A stretch of 22,934 bases of DNA from Hypsibius dujardini (GCA_001579985.1 LRSR01008415.1:1-22934), one strand, 5' to 3'; shown: positions 7,995 through 17,929, numbered from the stretch's first letter. Made by a program: numbers and translations. The notes: generated from the letters alone by a model not told the origin.

Positions 7995-10696
7995 ATGTCG
8001 AAAGCTCCTCGTCTGCGTAGTTTCGGCGGTATCCCTCGGATCAGCGAGGACGTGAACCACTATGATGTTCGGCTGCCTGTAACATCAGTAACACCGGCTG
8101 CCACTGACGAGCCAGGCGTTAAAGTACCTTTAAGGCATCCGGCACCGAAGATGTCATCCCCAACAGCCAGTCCTGTCGCCGTCCGAGAAACCGTGGCGTT
8201 AAATGGGAAGACCACTACCGCGTGGGTCGTGGAAGGGAATAGCCTCATCATCGACTTCACCGTTCCTCAATTTCAGCCTTCCTCGTCGGGAGGCCGCAAC
8301 ATCATCAGCTCAGACCCGGTCGACGTGCCGGCCAACGGACTTCAATTTCGCTGGATCATCCAGGTGGCGCTGTTGAACGTGACAAACGGCGTGCAACACG
8401 TGTCTGCTCGGATCCTTCGTCGGGACGCCAATCCGGAATACTTGAACGTTCAAACTACCTTTAGGTAAAAAAAATTAATTCGGTAAACTAACAGATTGAA
8501 TTTTAAAATGATTTTGAATTATTTCTGTAAGCTCCGTTCTGTATGCTCGCGTTAGACAGGGACAGTCGCACTGGAGTAGAACGTGTGCACGGCTGTGTGC
8601 ACCGTACACACACAGCACAAGCGCCGCGTGGCCGATTAAACGTTCCACAGCTCGTACGCTGTCCCTGTCTAACGCGAAAATATAGTGATTTAATTGTGCG
8701 ATTTCATTTTTTAACTATTTAATCTGGTTTTTTTTAAAACAAAATTGTTATTTAATTTTATTGCAGTATCTGCACGCATAATTCGCGATTCATCAAATAC
8801 CGAACCTCGGGACCGCGGGTCTTCCCGCCCCTCGTCTCCTCCGACTGTCCCGCTCCCATGCACGTGCATGACTTTGCCCACGTGGGCGTGGGCGTGGGCA
8901 TGGGCGTGGGCGTGGGTGTGGGCGTGGTCCCGCCGTTGATTTTTCGCGCTGTTTTGGAATTAATCCCTCCGCCCTCCATTCCACCTCGGAATGAGCTGTC
9001 TCGGTCTCCAGTTAAATGCGAGAAATCGGTCGTTAATGCGAAGCCTCTTGGAGCGTTGATGCGTCGTCGTCGATCGAAGGATGGGTCGACCATTCCTGAC
9101 GATGTCGGGTGCAACTCTGTCGAGCCTTCGGCGAAAAGAATTTCGTAAGTGAATTTTCGAAGAGCATTTAGACGAGTTAGAGTGACAGAATAAAGTGACC
9201 TTTGTCTGCTTGAATTGTTTTCGCGCAAACTGAAATATTTTTCAGTTTTTCAATTTTTCATTTTCATTTTTTCAATTTTGTAGTAATCTTCGTGCCTGGC
9301 AGGAGGACAGAACCGGCGCGGAAGATGCAGGATACGATTCCGCTGGTCCGGAGTCCAGCTCCTCCTCCCGCGACTCCTCACGCTCCGAGGACGTGCAAGC
9401 AACAATAATCTCGCCCATTCATCTGGCATCGTCTTCTACTTCAGACATTGTCATCCCATCATCGACAGCCGAAGTCGCCACACGGTGAAACACGCAGACA
9501 CACTTTAGAACATCCAAAAAAAGCATGAAAGTTTTGTCTAATTTTTCTCTTCAGATCGATTTAAGCTAAACGGTAGTGGAATTTAGTTTTAGAATTTAGT
9601 TTTCGCATTAGAAAAATGAGTTTCCAAAACCGCAAACAGTTTTCCATTAGCTGTTACAAAAAAGTGTATTTAGACCTAAAACTGCATTTTGTCCCCTTAA
9701 ATTAATAAATAAATAATTAAACCAACATTAGTATCTTGTTTCTCTTTTGGCGTTTTACTCGTACAGTTATTTTAGTTTGCTGCGGTCCCTCGTTGGATAC
9801 CAAAAATAAACTCTCGTAGACATTTTTTACCTGTCTTTGCCGTAGGTTTCCGACCTTTGAACCAGAATCCAACTCTTCCTCTCCTACCGACAGCGGAACT
9901 CATTCGTTTCTCCAACTGTCATCATCATCCTCTGCAGCAGACATTGTGGTGAGGGACATTTCGTCCCCCGCCGTCGTACAAGTCGTCCCACCCACCGACG
10001 AGACGACTTCCACAGCTCGAACCACGAACATTGTGGTGAGGGACATTTCGTCCCCAGCAGCCGTACAATTCGTCCCACCCGCCGACGAGACAACTTCCAC
10101 AGCTCGAACCACTAACATTGTGGTGAGGGACATTTCGTCCCCAGCAGCCGTACAATTCGTCCCACCCGCCAACGAGACAACTTCCACAGCTCGAAACACC
10201 ATCCCGTTCCAGTCGGAAGTGAGGCTAGGGTCGACCTCACCGGGTGCCGAAACACTGCCTATCCAATCTTCCAACCAGCAAATCATCCTCTCTATCCCGT
10301 CCATCTCGGAAAGCCCGGTAAGGAGGACGATATCAAACCACAACAAACTAATCGTGCGATTTTGATCCGCTTCTTGATTGAATTAAACACTTAATCATAA
10401 TCACCAGACAAATGGTTTTGACAATATTACATCCAGAATTTCGTATCGATTAGCATTAGCATAAATGTTTTTCAAAATCAGGGGGCGGAACTGTGAGTCA
10501 TCTCTTCAAGTGTTAAGGAAGCAGAATGCGATTTTCTCGTCCATTCGGGCAGTTAATATAATATGAAAATGCATTTGAGAAATTATCATTAACACACAAT
10601 GTAGCTAACCTTTTAATTAAATTAAGGTTTTTTTAAAATATACTTTGCCGATGAATTTAAATTTAATCAACATTTATTTTAAATTTAAACACATTA

Positions 10697-10728
<32 letters not shown>

Positions 10729-11361
10729 AATTGATTGATTAATTGATTGATTAATTGATTGATTAATTGATTGATTGATTGATTGATTGATTAATTGATT
10801 GATTGATTGATTGATCGATTGATTAATTGATTTCCTCTTAAGACTGCGGAGCTGGTCGCCGCCCTGAACAATCTGTACAAGAACCCGCAAGGCGCAGACA
10901 TCCACTTGATCAGCAACGACCACGCGGTCTTCCACGTCCATCGCTGCATCCTCATGGCGCGCTCGACCGTCTTCGCCGGTCTCCTGTCCGACCCGGCCTG
11001 CACACAGCGCCTCGTCGTTCACGGCTTCAACTGCCGCACCGTGGACGGTCTGCTTGAATTTCTCTACAGCGGACAGACGGGCCATCTGCCGCAGCAGGCG
11101 GAGACGCTGCTAGCCGCGGCGTATCGCTTTCGCATCGGCAGCCTGATGCGCGCGTGTGAGACGAGTCTGCTGGCCGTGGGCGTGACGGTGGAGAATGTCA
11201 TTGATTGGCTGATTTTGGCGGATCGCGTCGGCGCGAAAAATCTGCGCCGGGCCGCGGTGGACTTTTTTCGCCGGAATTTGGCGAGGATGAATGGGTTGGC
11301 GATTGCGCGGATTTCGGACTATCGTCCGGAGCTGCTGACGGAATTGCTCGCTGTGCGATGA
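7995..11361 (+). CDS. MATH-BTB (SPOP-like) protein with long repeat-bearing linker, five exons
   Basis: Exons: 7995-8464, 8767-9144, 9284-9484, 9846-10317, 10843-11361. They join in phase to 679 residues. The C-terminal exon is a clear BTB domain (about 520-620): ADIHLISNDHAVFHVHRCIL, RSTVFAGLL, LLEFLYSG, then LLAAAYRF. A start of a BACK/3-box region follows (VTVENVIDWLILADRVGAK, to 679). Residues about 75-185 fit a divergent MATH domain (GLQFRWIIQV, then VSARILRR...TTFSIC), split between exons 1 and 2. SPOP-type proteins use MATH to bind substrates and BTB to bind cullin-3, so a ubiquitin-ligase adaptor is the best inference. Unusual here is a linker of about 330 residues with a Val-Gly repeat (196-213), Ser-rich acidic sequence and three 29-residue repeats (382-468). 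The ATG at 7995 is the first of the open stretch; a non-coding 5' exon is possible. Intron 1 carries a MITE and intron 4 a GATT repeat. Confidence 0.85.
8538..8685. mobile_element. MITE, GTTAGACAGGGACAG family, copy 2
   Basis: This is an almost identical copy, in reverse orientation, of the element at 3724-3870. It lies in intron 1 of the MATH-BTB gene. The left end has decayed slightly (GTATGCTCGCG against GTATTTTCGCG). The splice sites of the intron are untouched. Confidence 0.85.
8880..8928 (+). repeat. GTGGGC hexanucleotide repeat in coding sequence
   Basis: About eight GTGGGC-type units, with one ATGGGC and one GTGGGT, encode alternating Val-Gly in exon 2 of the MATH-BTB gene. Being a multiple of three, length changes keep the frame. 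Confidence 0.85.
9941..10201 (+). repeat. 87-bp coding tandem repeat, three copies
   Basis: Units start at 9941, 10028 and 10115. Each encodes a 29-residue block with IVVRDISSPA, then VPP, then ETTSTAR. Copies 2 and 3 are nearly identical at DNA level; copy 1 differs at a few positions (AVVQVV against AAVQFV). Confidence 0.95.
10435..10500. mobile_element. Fragment of GGGGGCGGAGCT element
   Basis: ATCGATTAGCATTAGCATAA followed by ATCAGGGGGCGGAACTGTGAG matches the right arm, in reverse complement, of the palindromic element at 17311-17500. It lies in intron 4 of the MATH-BTB gene. Only one arm is seen. Confidence 0.5.
10698..10831. repeat. GATT microsatellite in MATH-BTB intron 4
   Basis: GATT units with interspersed ATTAATTG variants end about ten bases before the exon 5 acceptor (CCTCTTAAG, 10834-10842), replacing the usual polypyrimidine tract upstream of it. 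Confidence 0.95.
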
Positions 11362-11734
11362 ATGGGCGCGGGTTGGAGGAAGTGTTTCCTGTTTGGGCGT
11401 TTTGATTTTTCGTTTGCTTTATGATTTTTTTGGGACTTCGTTTTTTGCACACGATTTGTCATTGTTGGACAGAAACGAAATGGAACTCTTTTTTAAGGCG
11501 TTTTCTGTTCCATTCCAATTTCCGCCCTGTTATGGTGGGGGACTGGATCCGTTTTTTTGGCAATGCCGTCGATTTTACATTGTTGTTGTACGAAAAGAGC
11601 GCTAAGAGAAGCTCTCTCTTAGTAATGCCACTCGATGTTGACACAAAATACGTAAGTGGAGTTGAACATATTTTGCTCACACAAAGTGTGAAGGAGACGA
11701 GTGTTGGGCCGTTGGCCTGCATTTAAAAGTACTG

Positions 11735-11869
11735 TACACACGTGGCAAAAACCTTGCGCTGACCGAATTGACCCTTTTAACTCGTGCCTATGTACAGCAG
11801 CCATTAGCCAATGCGTCGAACGAGTGTTATGGCTTAATTCGGTCAGCTCAAGGTTTTGTCACGTGTGTA
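11735..11869. mobile_element. MITE, CACGTGRCAAAAACC family, copy 1
   Basis: Inverted ends begin TACACACGTGGCAAAAACC and end with ACGTGTGTA; the next block, GCGCTGACCGAATT, pairs with AATTCGGTCAGCTC. Outer TA pairs fit a TA target duplication. Related copies are at 15073-15210 and 17073-17206. Confidence 0.85.
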
Positions 11870-11870
11870 G

Positions 11871-11925
11871 GTCAGCGCGAGTAAGAGGAAAGACAAGCGG
11901 GCACAAGCCACTTTCCGCTGTTCTC
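11871..11925. repeat. Dispersed repeat shared with 18003-18055
   Basis: GTCAGCGCGAGTAAGAGGAA, then a CAAGCGGGCACAAGCCACTTTC-type stretch, matches GTCAGTGCGAGAAAGGGGAA and the sequence after it at 18003. Its nature is unknown. Confidence 0.5.
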
Positions 11926-11943
11926 TCATACGCTGTCACCTGT

Positions 11944-12050
11944 TCATCGCCAGCCTGATGCGCGCAGCGCGCGCGTGAAACGAGAGTTCTGGGGCAGAGC
12001 GTGACGTTGGAGAATGTGATTGGTTGGTTGATTTTAGCGGGCAGAGCCCA
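11944..12050 (+). pseudogene. Truncated copy of the BTB gene BACK region
   Basis: CATCGCCAGCCTGATGCGCG through GACGTTGGAGAATGTGATTG and GGTTGATTTTAGCGG matches the coding sequence at about 11133-11220 of the MATH-BTB gene. It carries frame-breaking changes and stops soon after the ILAD motif region. A CCCACTTTC...TCTCTCACAC stretch follows that also precedes this copy, so this is a tandem block. Confidence 0.7.
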
Positions 12051-12103
12051 CTTTCCCCCAGTTCTCTCACACGTCATCACCTGTCTTCTCCTGTTATCAC
12101 CTG

Positions 12104-12580
12104 TCCATCGCCATCCTGATGCGCGCAGCGCGCGCGTGAAGCGAGACTGCTGGGGCAGGGCGTGACGTTGGAGAATTTGATTGATTGGTTGATTTTGGCG
12201 GATCGCGTCGGCGCGAAAGAACTGCGCCGGGCCACGGGGAACTTCTTTTACGGAAATTTGGCGGGGACGAATAGGATGGCGTTTACGCAGCTGTCTGCGA
12301 CCGTCCGGAGCTGCTGGCGGAACTGCTGGCTGTGCGATGAATTAAGAAATCTTTCACCGCTGTTGTGTTTTGATGTCTCGCTGTTTCGTACTGTTTGCGA
12401 AAGGGAATTTTAAGCGTCGTTTTGAACTTTCTTTTCTGCGCACGATTTGTCATTTTTCATTGTTTTTGTTCTGCTACAAATTTTACGGGCTTTTCGAAGT
12501 GACAATTTTTCTGTTGCATTCCATTTTTCTGGAGCGGTTTTTGGGTTTCTTTTTTCTTACAGTCGATTGTACATTCCCTA
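12104..12580 (+). pseudogene. Decayed copy of the BTB gene 3' end including its 3' UTR
   Basis: Beginning at CATCGCCATCCTGATGCGCG, it encodes LENLIDWLILADRVGAKELR, like VENVIDWLILADRVGAKNLR in the intact gene. A shift then puts the last residues (RPELLAELLAVR, stop at 12338-12340) in a different frame. Homology continues past the stop: GCGCACGATTTGTCATT, CTGTTGCATTCCATTTT and GTCGATTGTACATT correspond to similar strings at 11444-11590 after the intact gene. There is no BTB core, so this is a 3'-end duplication fragment and not a gene. Confidence 0.75.
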
Positions 12581-13934
12581 ACGAATTTTTTAGTGTCCGA
12601 AAAACATTTTCGAGATCTTTTTCGGACTTTATTTGGGTCTTAATTTGTTCCACTTTTGGTGCTCTTAAACGGTTTTTATTTTGGCCGTATGACAAATTTT
12701 GTTCACACGCAAAAAGGACCAAATTTGTGTCACTGGGACTAAATTGTACCATTTTGATTAAAATTCACAGAAGATGACTTATTAGATCCTGAACTAAAAG
12801 GGAAAAATCTGGCAAAAATCTAGCAAAATTATGGCCAAAAATATACTGGTTAAATATTCGAAAGTTTTAGGATTTTTGGAAGTAGGACAATTTAATCCGA
12901 ATTCTAGAATTGACCCCAATTGGCAAAAAATAGGATAATATACAGACTCTAGTATACATCTGGTATACGAAAATCGTACGAAAAGAAAAGTTCTGATCAA
13001 TGCTTTCATCTTTCTTTAGACTTCTGTCATACGATTTATGAAACTGTTACTTTTGTCTGTTTGAAAACAGTTCTGGAAATTGTTTCCAAAAATTTATCGG
13101 CTTTTCTGCAAGTCAATCAGCCATCTAGACATATCACGAGACTTATTTTGCCGAGAATTAAGCCAACCCGGCATTTTTTTCAGCCTTTAGATCAAATAAA
13201 GCCAGTCTATCTGTTTAATAAAGCCAAAATTTTAGAAAACTGGCTAGATACTTGGCTTAATTTATTCCCGTGCTTACTGGGAGAGCTACACTTCCTTCTT
13301 GCCACCTGAAAAGAAAAATTCAAATTCAAAAATTCAAAAACGGGAGTCAAGATGAAAAACACATTCATGACCGAAACAATTTATTTTCGTACAAGTAATT
13401 ACCTGTTTCGATTGTGGTGTCTTCCTCCGTAACAAAACATGGGAATAGCTGATAAACGACACCAATTTTTTTTTACATATTTGGAAAACCGTTGACGTCA
13501 CGTGCATGTGCATTGTGCAATGCACGACCTTTTTGATTGAAATAAGATCCGGGGGACAAATTATGACCTCAAATTATTTAATTTGTGCCCTTCGCTATAT
13601 TAAAAAGTCGCAACTTTGTCCAACGGCCAAAATAGAGGGTAAAATAAATCTCCACCAGTACTAGGGATTTCTGCTGTACTAGCAAAAAAGAGGCGCTTTC
13701 CACTTAAGGAGGCGTTGAATAAATAAAGCCGAGGTTGCCGCCAAACGTTTTATGAAGAAACCCGCCAAATTTCCCGCCAAAAATCACGTCACCCAAACTC
13801 TCCATATCATTCCGCAGCAATTCGTTTCCTTCCCGGCGCTAAATACAAATAATAGTGAAAACTGAGTCGCAATAATACGGGAGGTGTACAAGACGTCGTA
13901 CTTGAATTTTCAGACTAAATCTAAACAAAATATA
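12581..13934. other. AT-rich spacer without recognised genes
   Basis: No supported gene or repeat family. A palindromic cAMP-response-like TGACGTCA (13493-13500) is followed by the hairpin GTGCATTGTGCAATGCAC at about 13507-13524. Confidence 0.5.
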
Positions 13935-14070
13935 TACTGTACTGCCGTGATAATTTGGTGCTGCGTTTCAGATCCACCGTATATTATGACTGCAAAGTAG
14001 CACAGTGTGTGCAGGCATAATATACGGGTGGTCTAAAAAAGCAACACCAATTGGTCGCGACAGTACAGTA
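13935..14070. mobile_element. MITE, TACTGTACTGCCG family
   Basis: Almost the whole 136 bp is a palindrome: TACTGTACTGCCGTGATAAT pairs imperfectly with the right end, and GATCCACCGTATATTATG pairs with CATAATATACGGGTGGTC. About 27 bp of loop remain. Terminal TA is present on both sides. Confidence 0.85.
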
Positions 14071-14340
14071 CAATCCGTACCGAATGCTGAGGAAGCGAGG
14101 CCCAGCGCCTGACTGTGTCGGGCAATATGAACGCCCGCCGAGCCGCGCTTAAATCCGAAGTCCAGCCCGCTAACCTTTCCCGCATTTCGCCTAAAAACAT
14201 TCACCATTCTACCGAGGATCACTCTTCCCTACAGTGCAAGGAGTGAGGCTTCATAGTCGCAACCGTTTTCTAGCCTAAAAGATAGTCAGTGACAATATAA
14301 TGTCAGTACAGTATAATTATTAGTGGCTTCCGAATATATG

Positions 14341-14677
14341 TACGAGGTAAAGGCCGTTAACCAGGCCGCTTTTTTCAACGTTGATTTCCCGGCGCTGCAG
14401 TGCTGCCATGCCATAACAGATGGCTTGAAAACATTCAGAAAACATACTCTGACCCATTTTAGTTCGTTCCTAAGCCTCACGGTTCGAATTTGAGTCCAAA
14501 AAAAGGAAGAGAAGAATCTCAACGGAGAATTGTGCAAGTAGTCCGGTAGAGGCGCCACTTCGGTTCCATCTCCCTGGGTTGACTTCGCAAAAACGACTTA
14601 TGCGCCACCTGTTGGCCTGCCAGCCTGGTTAAGTTACGATTTCTAGAAGCGGCTTGGTTAACGGCCTTTACCTCGTA
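14341..14677. mobile_element. MITE, TACGAGGTAAAGG family, copy 2
   Basis: Same family as 6545-6882, 337 bp, with the interior in the opposite orientation. Terminal repeats are diverged by a few bases. Its right-hand TA is also the left-hand TA of the next element. Confidence 0.9.
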
Positions 14678-14812
14678 CTGTAATGCCGCGTTAGCTTCGC
14701 GCACTTGTAGCGCCGCCCTCGGGCGATTTCCACCCACTTCGTGTGCTATGCCCGGACATTATATACTGAAACTTGTGTGTTTGTTGCGCGAAGCTAACGC
14801 GGCATTACAGTA
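14676..14812. mobile_element. MITE, TACTGTAATGCCGCG family
   Basis: Inverted ends of about 28 bp (TACTGTAATGCCGCGTTAGC, CTTCGCGCA) enclose about 80 bp of unrelated sequence. The element abuts the preceding MITE and shares its TA dinucleotide. Confidence 0.9.
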
Positions 14813-14829
14813 AATTAAAATACAGTTTC

Positions 14830-15055
14830 TCCTCTCTCGACACTCCATAATTCCGTTCGGGATCGATTGGTAAAAAGCGAAGGGTAGTTCGGATGTCAGA
14901 GGGCGGAGCTAAGTGCGTTCCCCTCGAAGAGGGCCGAGAATACGCGATCGTAGCTTTCGGGAATTGACACATAATTCCGCCCCCAGATTTCCTGAAAATA
15001 TTTAGCTGACACCAATCGATTCGAAATTCAATTTGGAATGGAGCAGGGCAAAGAA
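14830..15055. mobile_element. Palindromic element, GGGGGCGGAGCT family, diverged copy
   Basis: The left half has GATCGATTGGT and CAGAGGGCGGAGCTAAGTG; the right half has CACATAATTCCGCCCCCAG and ACCAATCGATTC. The arms pair imperfectly. It is related to the element at 17311-17500. Confidence 0.6.
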
Positions 15056-15072
15056 AAGTGTATTTTCGTATA

Positions 15073-15210
15073 TACACACACGGCGAAAACCCTGTGCTAA
15101 CCGAGTCAAGCCATTACACTCGTTCGGCGCAATAGCTGTTGTACATGTTTTACACAGCACCGAGTTAAAGTGCTTAAATCGGTTAGCGCAAGGTTTTTGT
15201 CACGTGTTTA
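15073..15210. mobile_element. MITE, CACGTGRCAAAAACC family, copy 2
   Basis: Left end TACACACACGGCGAAAACCC and right end GGTTTTTGTCACGTGTTTA, with the inner GTGCTAACCGAGT/TCGGTTAGCGCA pair. TATA flanks both ends. Confidence 0.85.
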
Positions 15211-15212
15211 TA

Positions 15213-15597
15213 TGCGTGAGTCCTACTGTACTGACTGTTCTAACTACGTATCCTTGAGGCCTTGATTTTGTTGTGACTATAACAAAGCCTGACTCCTCCT
15301 CCTCGTGATACACTAGATGATTCGATAGAACAAAGAAAGATGAAGATATTGTAAGAGTAATCTGAACGCACCCCATATCCTCAATCATGATAAGAGACAT
15401 AATTTTGCCGCTCGGGCTCAGCTCAGCCGGGGCTTCCGTTGTTGTAGCAGGGCTACCGTCGCTGTTAAATTTCCTAGATCACACACACACAACACAACAC
15501 AATACTATATTCTGTACAGCTCCTTACGAAATAATGAGGATTTATTCGCCAGTCGTTACCAATTCTTTCCATACAAAACAAAGTACTGAACAGCTGC
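15213..15597. other. Spacer without recognised features
   Basis: No gene or repeat recognised. A short CA-rich run (15480-15501) is the only simple sequence. Confidence 0.45.
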
Positions 15598-15730
15598 GGC
15601 AGAGTTACTTCTTCAGCCCACGCCCATTGCAGCGCGCCCACTCATAGACTTAACATGTGTGGGCGCATGGGTGTGGGCGCATGGGTGTGGGCGCATGGGT
15701 TTGGGTGTGGGTTGAAGAAGTAATTCCGCC
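15598..15730. mobile_element. Palindromic element, CTTCTTCAGCCCAC family, unit A
   Basis: The ends are GGCAGAGTTACTTCTTCAGC and the complement of GGCGGAATTACTTCTTCAAC. The centre contains a CATAGACTTAACATG core and three GTGGGCGCATGG units. Confidence 0.75.
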
Positions 15731-16200
15731 ATTGCGGTACACGTTTTCCTTAAGATAATAAAATAGATAGAGAGAAAAATTCTCTTGAGAAAATAAATTT
15801 CAAAAATTTCTCGAGAAAATATCAGCTAATATAATCGTTTGGGGCTTACATCAGCGGTTTAAACATCACAAACGCGGTCACTTGCTGGCGCGGTCCCATC
15901 ATAATTATTCCACAGAGGCAGGAAATAAGCAAGACAAATCGTGCCGCTCTGCCTGAGAAGGAGAAGGAGGAGGCGGTGGTCATCAGACTTAAATGCTGAT
16001 TCATATGCTGTGGCATAGTCGGGAATCGGGATCAACTCGAGGAACCGCAAAGTTTATCCTACCACACGAAACTGGACAAAAAGTGGAATATTCGAAGGAG
16101 CAGTAAAAAGGAACGAGATCCCTTCAGGAAGGGACGTAATAATATAGAAGTGATGGTACAAAATTAAAGTGTGCATTTGCCGTCAGGTTCCTCATGCTAT
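15731..16200. other. Spacer without recognised features
   Basis: No gene or repeat recognised on either strand. Confidence 0.45.
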
Positions 16201-16440
16201 GGCGGAATTTCTTCTTCAGCCCACACCCAGACCCATGCGCCCACACATGTTAAGTCTATGAGTGGGCGCACTGGAATGGGTGTGGGCTGAAGAAGTGACT
16301 CCGCCACAGCTGTATTGATACGCGTCGGGGCGTGCACACCCACACCCATGCGCCCACACCCAGACCCATGCGCCCACAAATGTTAAGTCTATGAGTGGGC
16401 GCACTGGAATGGGCGTGGGCTGAAGAAGTGACTCCGTCAC
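16201..16440. mobile_element. Palindromic element, CTTCTTCAGCCCAC family, units B and C
   Basis: Unit B (16201-16305) has the same ends as 15598-15730, with the core CATGTTAAGTCTATGAGTGG inverted relative to unit A. From about 16338 to 16440 most of B is repeated with a 133-bp period, carrying its right flank (CAGCTGTATTGATACGCG) with it, so C arose by tandem duplication and not insertion. Confidence 0.75.
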
Positions 16441-17072
16441 AGCTGTATTGATACGCGCCGGGGGAGGGGAAAGGGAAGTACGTGCCAGGGCGTGCTGTGT
16501 GCTGATAATAATAATACGGCTAATCTAGTCTGAATGGTCACCAACTAGGTCCACCGTCATAGACCCACGAGTTGGGAGTGTTGTTGTCTGTGTATTCTTG
16601 CCAATGGATTAATTAGGCACAGCGTCGACTTATTAGCAAGTTTCATTCAGAGAGCTTCACACAGCGAGAAAGACCAGCTGTGTGGGACTTGACGTGCCGG
16701 GACTGCAGGCCCGTCATCATCGCCGGAGCCGGAAGACGGTCTCTCCCCTTCTCCTTCTCCTTCTGCTTCGATTAAGAGACGTTTTCCTGTATGGATTTCT
16801 AAAGAGCCCTCCCTACGGCTTATGAATCGTTTTTGTGAATTGGCTTTTATTATTATTGTCATGCCGACAACAGACGTCGGAATTCGCAAGTGGAAATACG
16901 ATTTACCGTAAAGACAGACTGAGACCGACCGATTGAGACCGACCGACAGTTAGTCCAGACAGTTTTACTCGCAATAAAGTGTCCGTGACGGGGACAATCT
17001 TTTAAAGCAGTTGATTCTTTTTCTACAAGAACAAATTAGCTCTACTACTTTCTATAGCGAAGGTATGTAGCT
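16441..17072. other. Spacer without recognised genes
   Basis: It contains a CTTCTC-rich run (16745-16764) and a short GAGACCGACCGA duplication at 16921-16947. Nothing else is supported. Confidence 0.45.
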
Positions 17073-17206
17073 CACACGTGACAAAAACCTAGCGCTGACC
17101 GAATCAAGCACTTAAACTCACGGCTATGTACAACAGCCAGTAACCATTGCGTCGAACAAGTGTGATGCCTTAACTCGGTTAGCGCAAGGTTTTTGCCGCG
17201 TGTGTG
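17073..17206. mobile_element. MITE, CACGTGRCAAAAACC family, copy 3
   Basis: Left CACACGTGACAAAAACCTAG, right GCGCAAGGTTTTTGCCGCGTG, and the same interior TATGTACAACAGCC and GCGTCGAACAAGTGT as copy 1. The outer bases have diverged, so the exact ends are uncertain. Confidence 0.85.
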
Positions 17207-17310
17207 CGAGTCAAGAGTCTATTTGTCTATTGTCACCCGTTTTCCTGACTTAAATGCGAGAATAGAATTTCACCTCCGTTGAAATCAACTTTTCTCGACA
17301 TAATCCCAGT

Positions 17311-17500
17311 CCGAATTCAATTTGAAGCAGACTGCCATCAGCCAAATATTGGTCAGAAATAAGGGGGCGGAGCTATGTGTATTTTTCACTAGGGAACTGG
17401 AACTGCACAAGAAGCCTCCAAGATTTGGTCTGTAGCTCCGCCCCCTGATCTCCAAATATGTTTGGCAGATGCTAATCGATTGCAAACTAAATTTTGAGCA
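17311..17500. mobile_element. Palindromic element, GGGGGCGGAGCT family
   Basis: The left arm reads inward AATTCAATTTG, CAGCCAAATATT, AAGGGGGCGGAGCT. The right arm reads AGCTCCGCCCCCTGAT, AATATGTTTGGCAG, CAAACTAAATTTTG. The arms are imperfect and the core is about 60 bp. No coding capacity. Confidence 0.7.
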
Positions 17501-17796
17501 CGCCACTTAAGAGAAGTTATTCCACTTTATTGATGCAGGTCAATTGTTCGGGGCATTGCTGTACCCTGACAGACGTTTTTGAAGTAAGGACAAGCGGGCG
17601 GATTTATTCCCGCACGACGCCGATCTGATCCTCTCGTTCAGAGAAAAAGATCAAAGATCAAAGCCCAAAGGTCCGAGAGCCATACAATTGGGTTTGGATA
17701 AGGAAAAGTTGAAAATTGGCGAACGAAAACATGACGTCGTGTTGGTCATACGAGGGGCGAACTGAAAGTAATGTCACCCCGTTCTTTAAAATGATA

Positions 17797-17929
17797 TTGT
17801 ATTTCCTCGATAGATAGCGACAGCGCACGGGTCACGTGACGTAAAGGGAACACGCTCACACATGGGGGGGGGACCAATTTAACGTCACACAGCTCGTGCG
17901 CTGTCGCTGTCTGTCGAGGAAATACACTA
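17797..17929. mobile_element. MITE with GTATTTCCTCGA ends
   Basis: Left TTGTATTTCCTCGATAGATA and GCGACAGCGCACG pair with CGTGCGCTGTCGCTGTCTGT and CGAGGAAATACAC on the right; TA flanks both ends. Its plan (GTATTT...GACAG...) resembles the GTTAGACAGGGACAG family, but the sequence is different. Confidence 0.75.

Noticed and set aside
8758-9228. Minus-strand open frame opposite MATH-BTB exon 2
   Set aside because: It is the antisense shadow of a well-phased exon and includes Pro-Thr repeats made by the GTGGGC run.
12370-12777. Phe-rich plus-strand frame after the BTB 3'-end copy
   Set aside because: T-rich sequence corresponding to duplicated 3' UTR; no domain or splice support.
14470-14500. 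GGTTCGAATTTGAG inside the TACGAGG MITE as a sign of a tRNA-derived SINE
   Set aside because: The element has long terminal inverted repeats and TA ends, typical of a MITE, and no A box or poly-A tail was seen.
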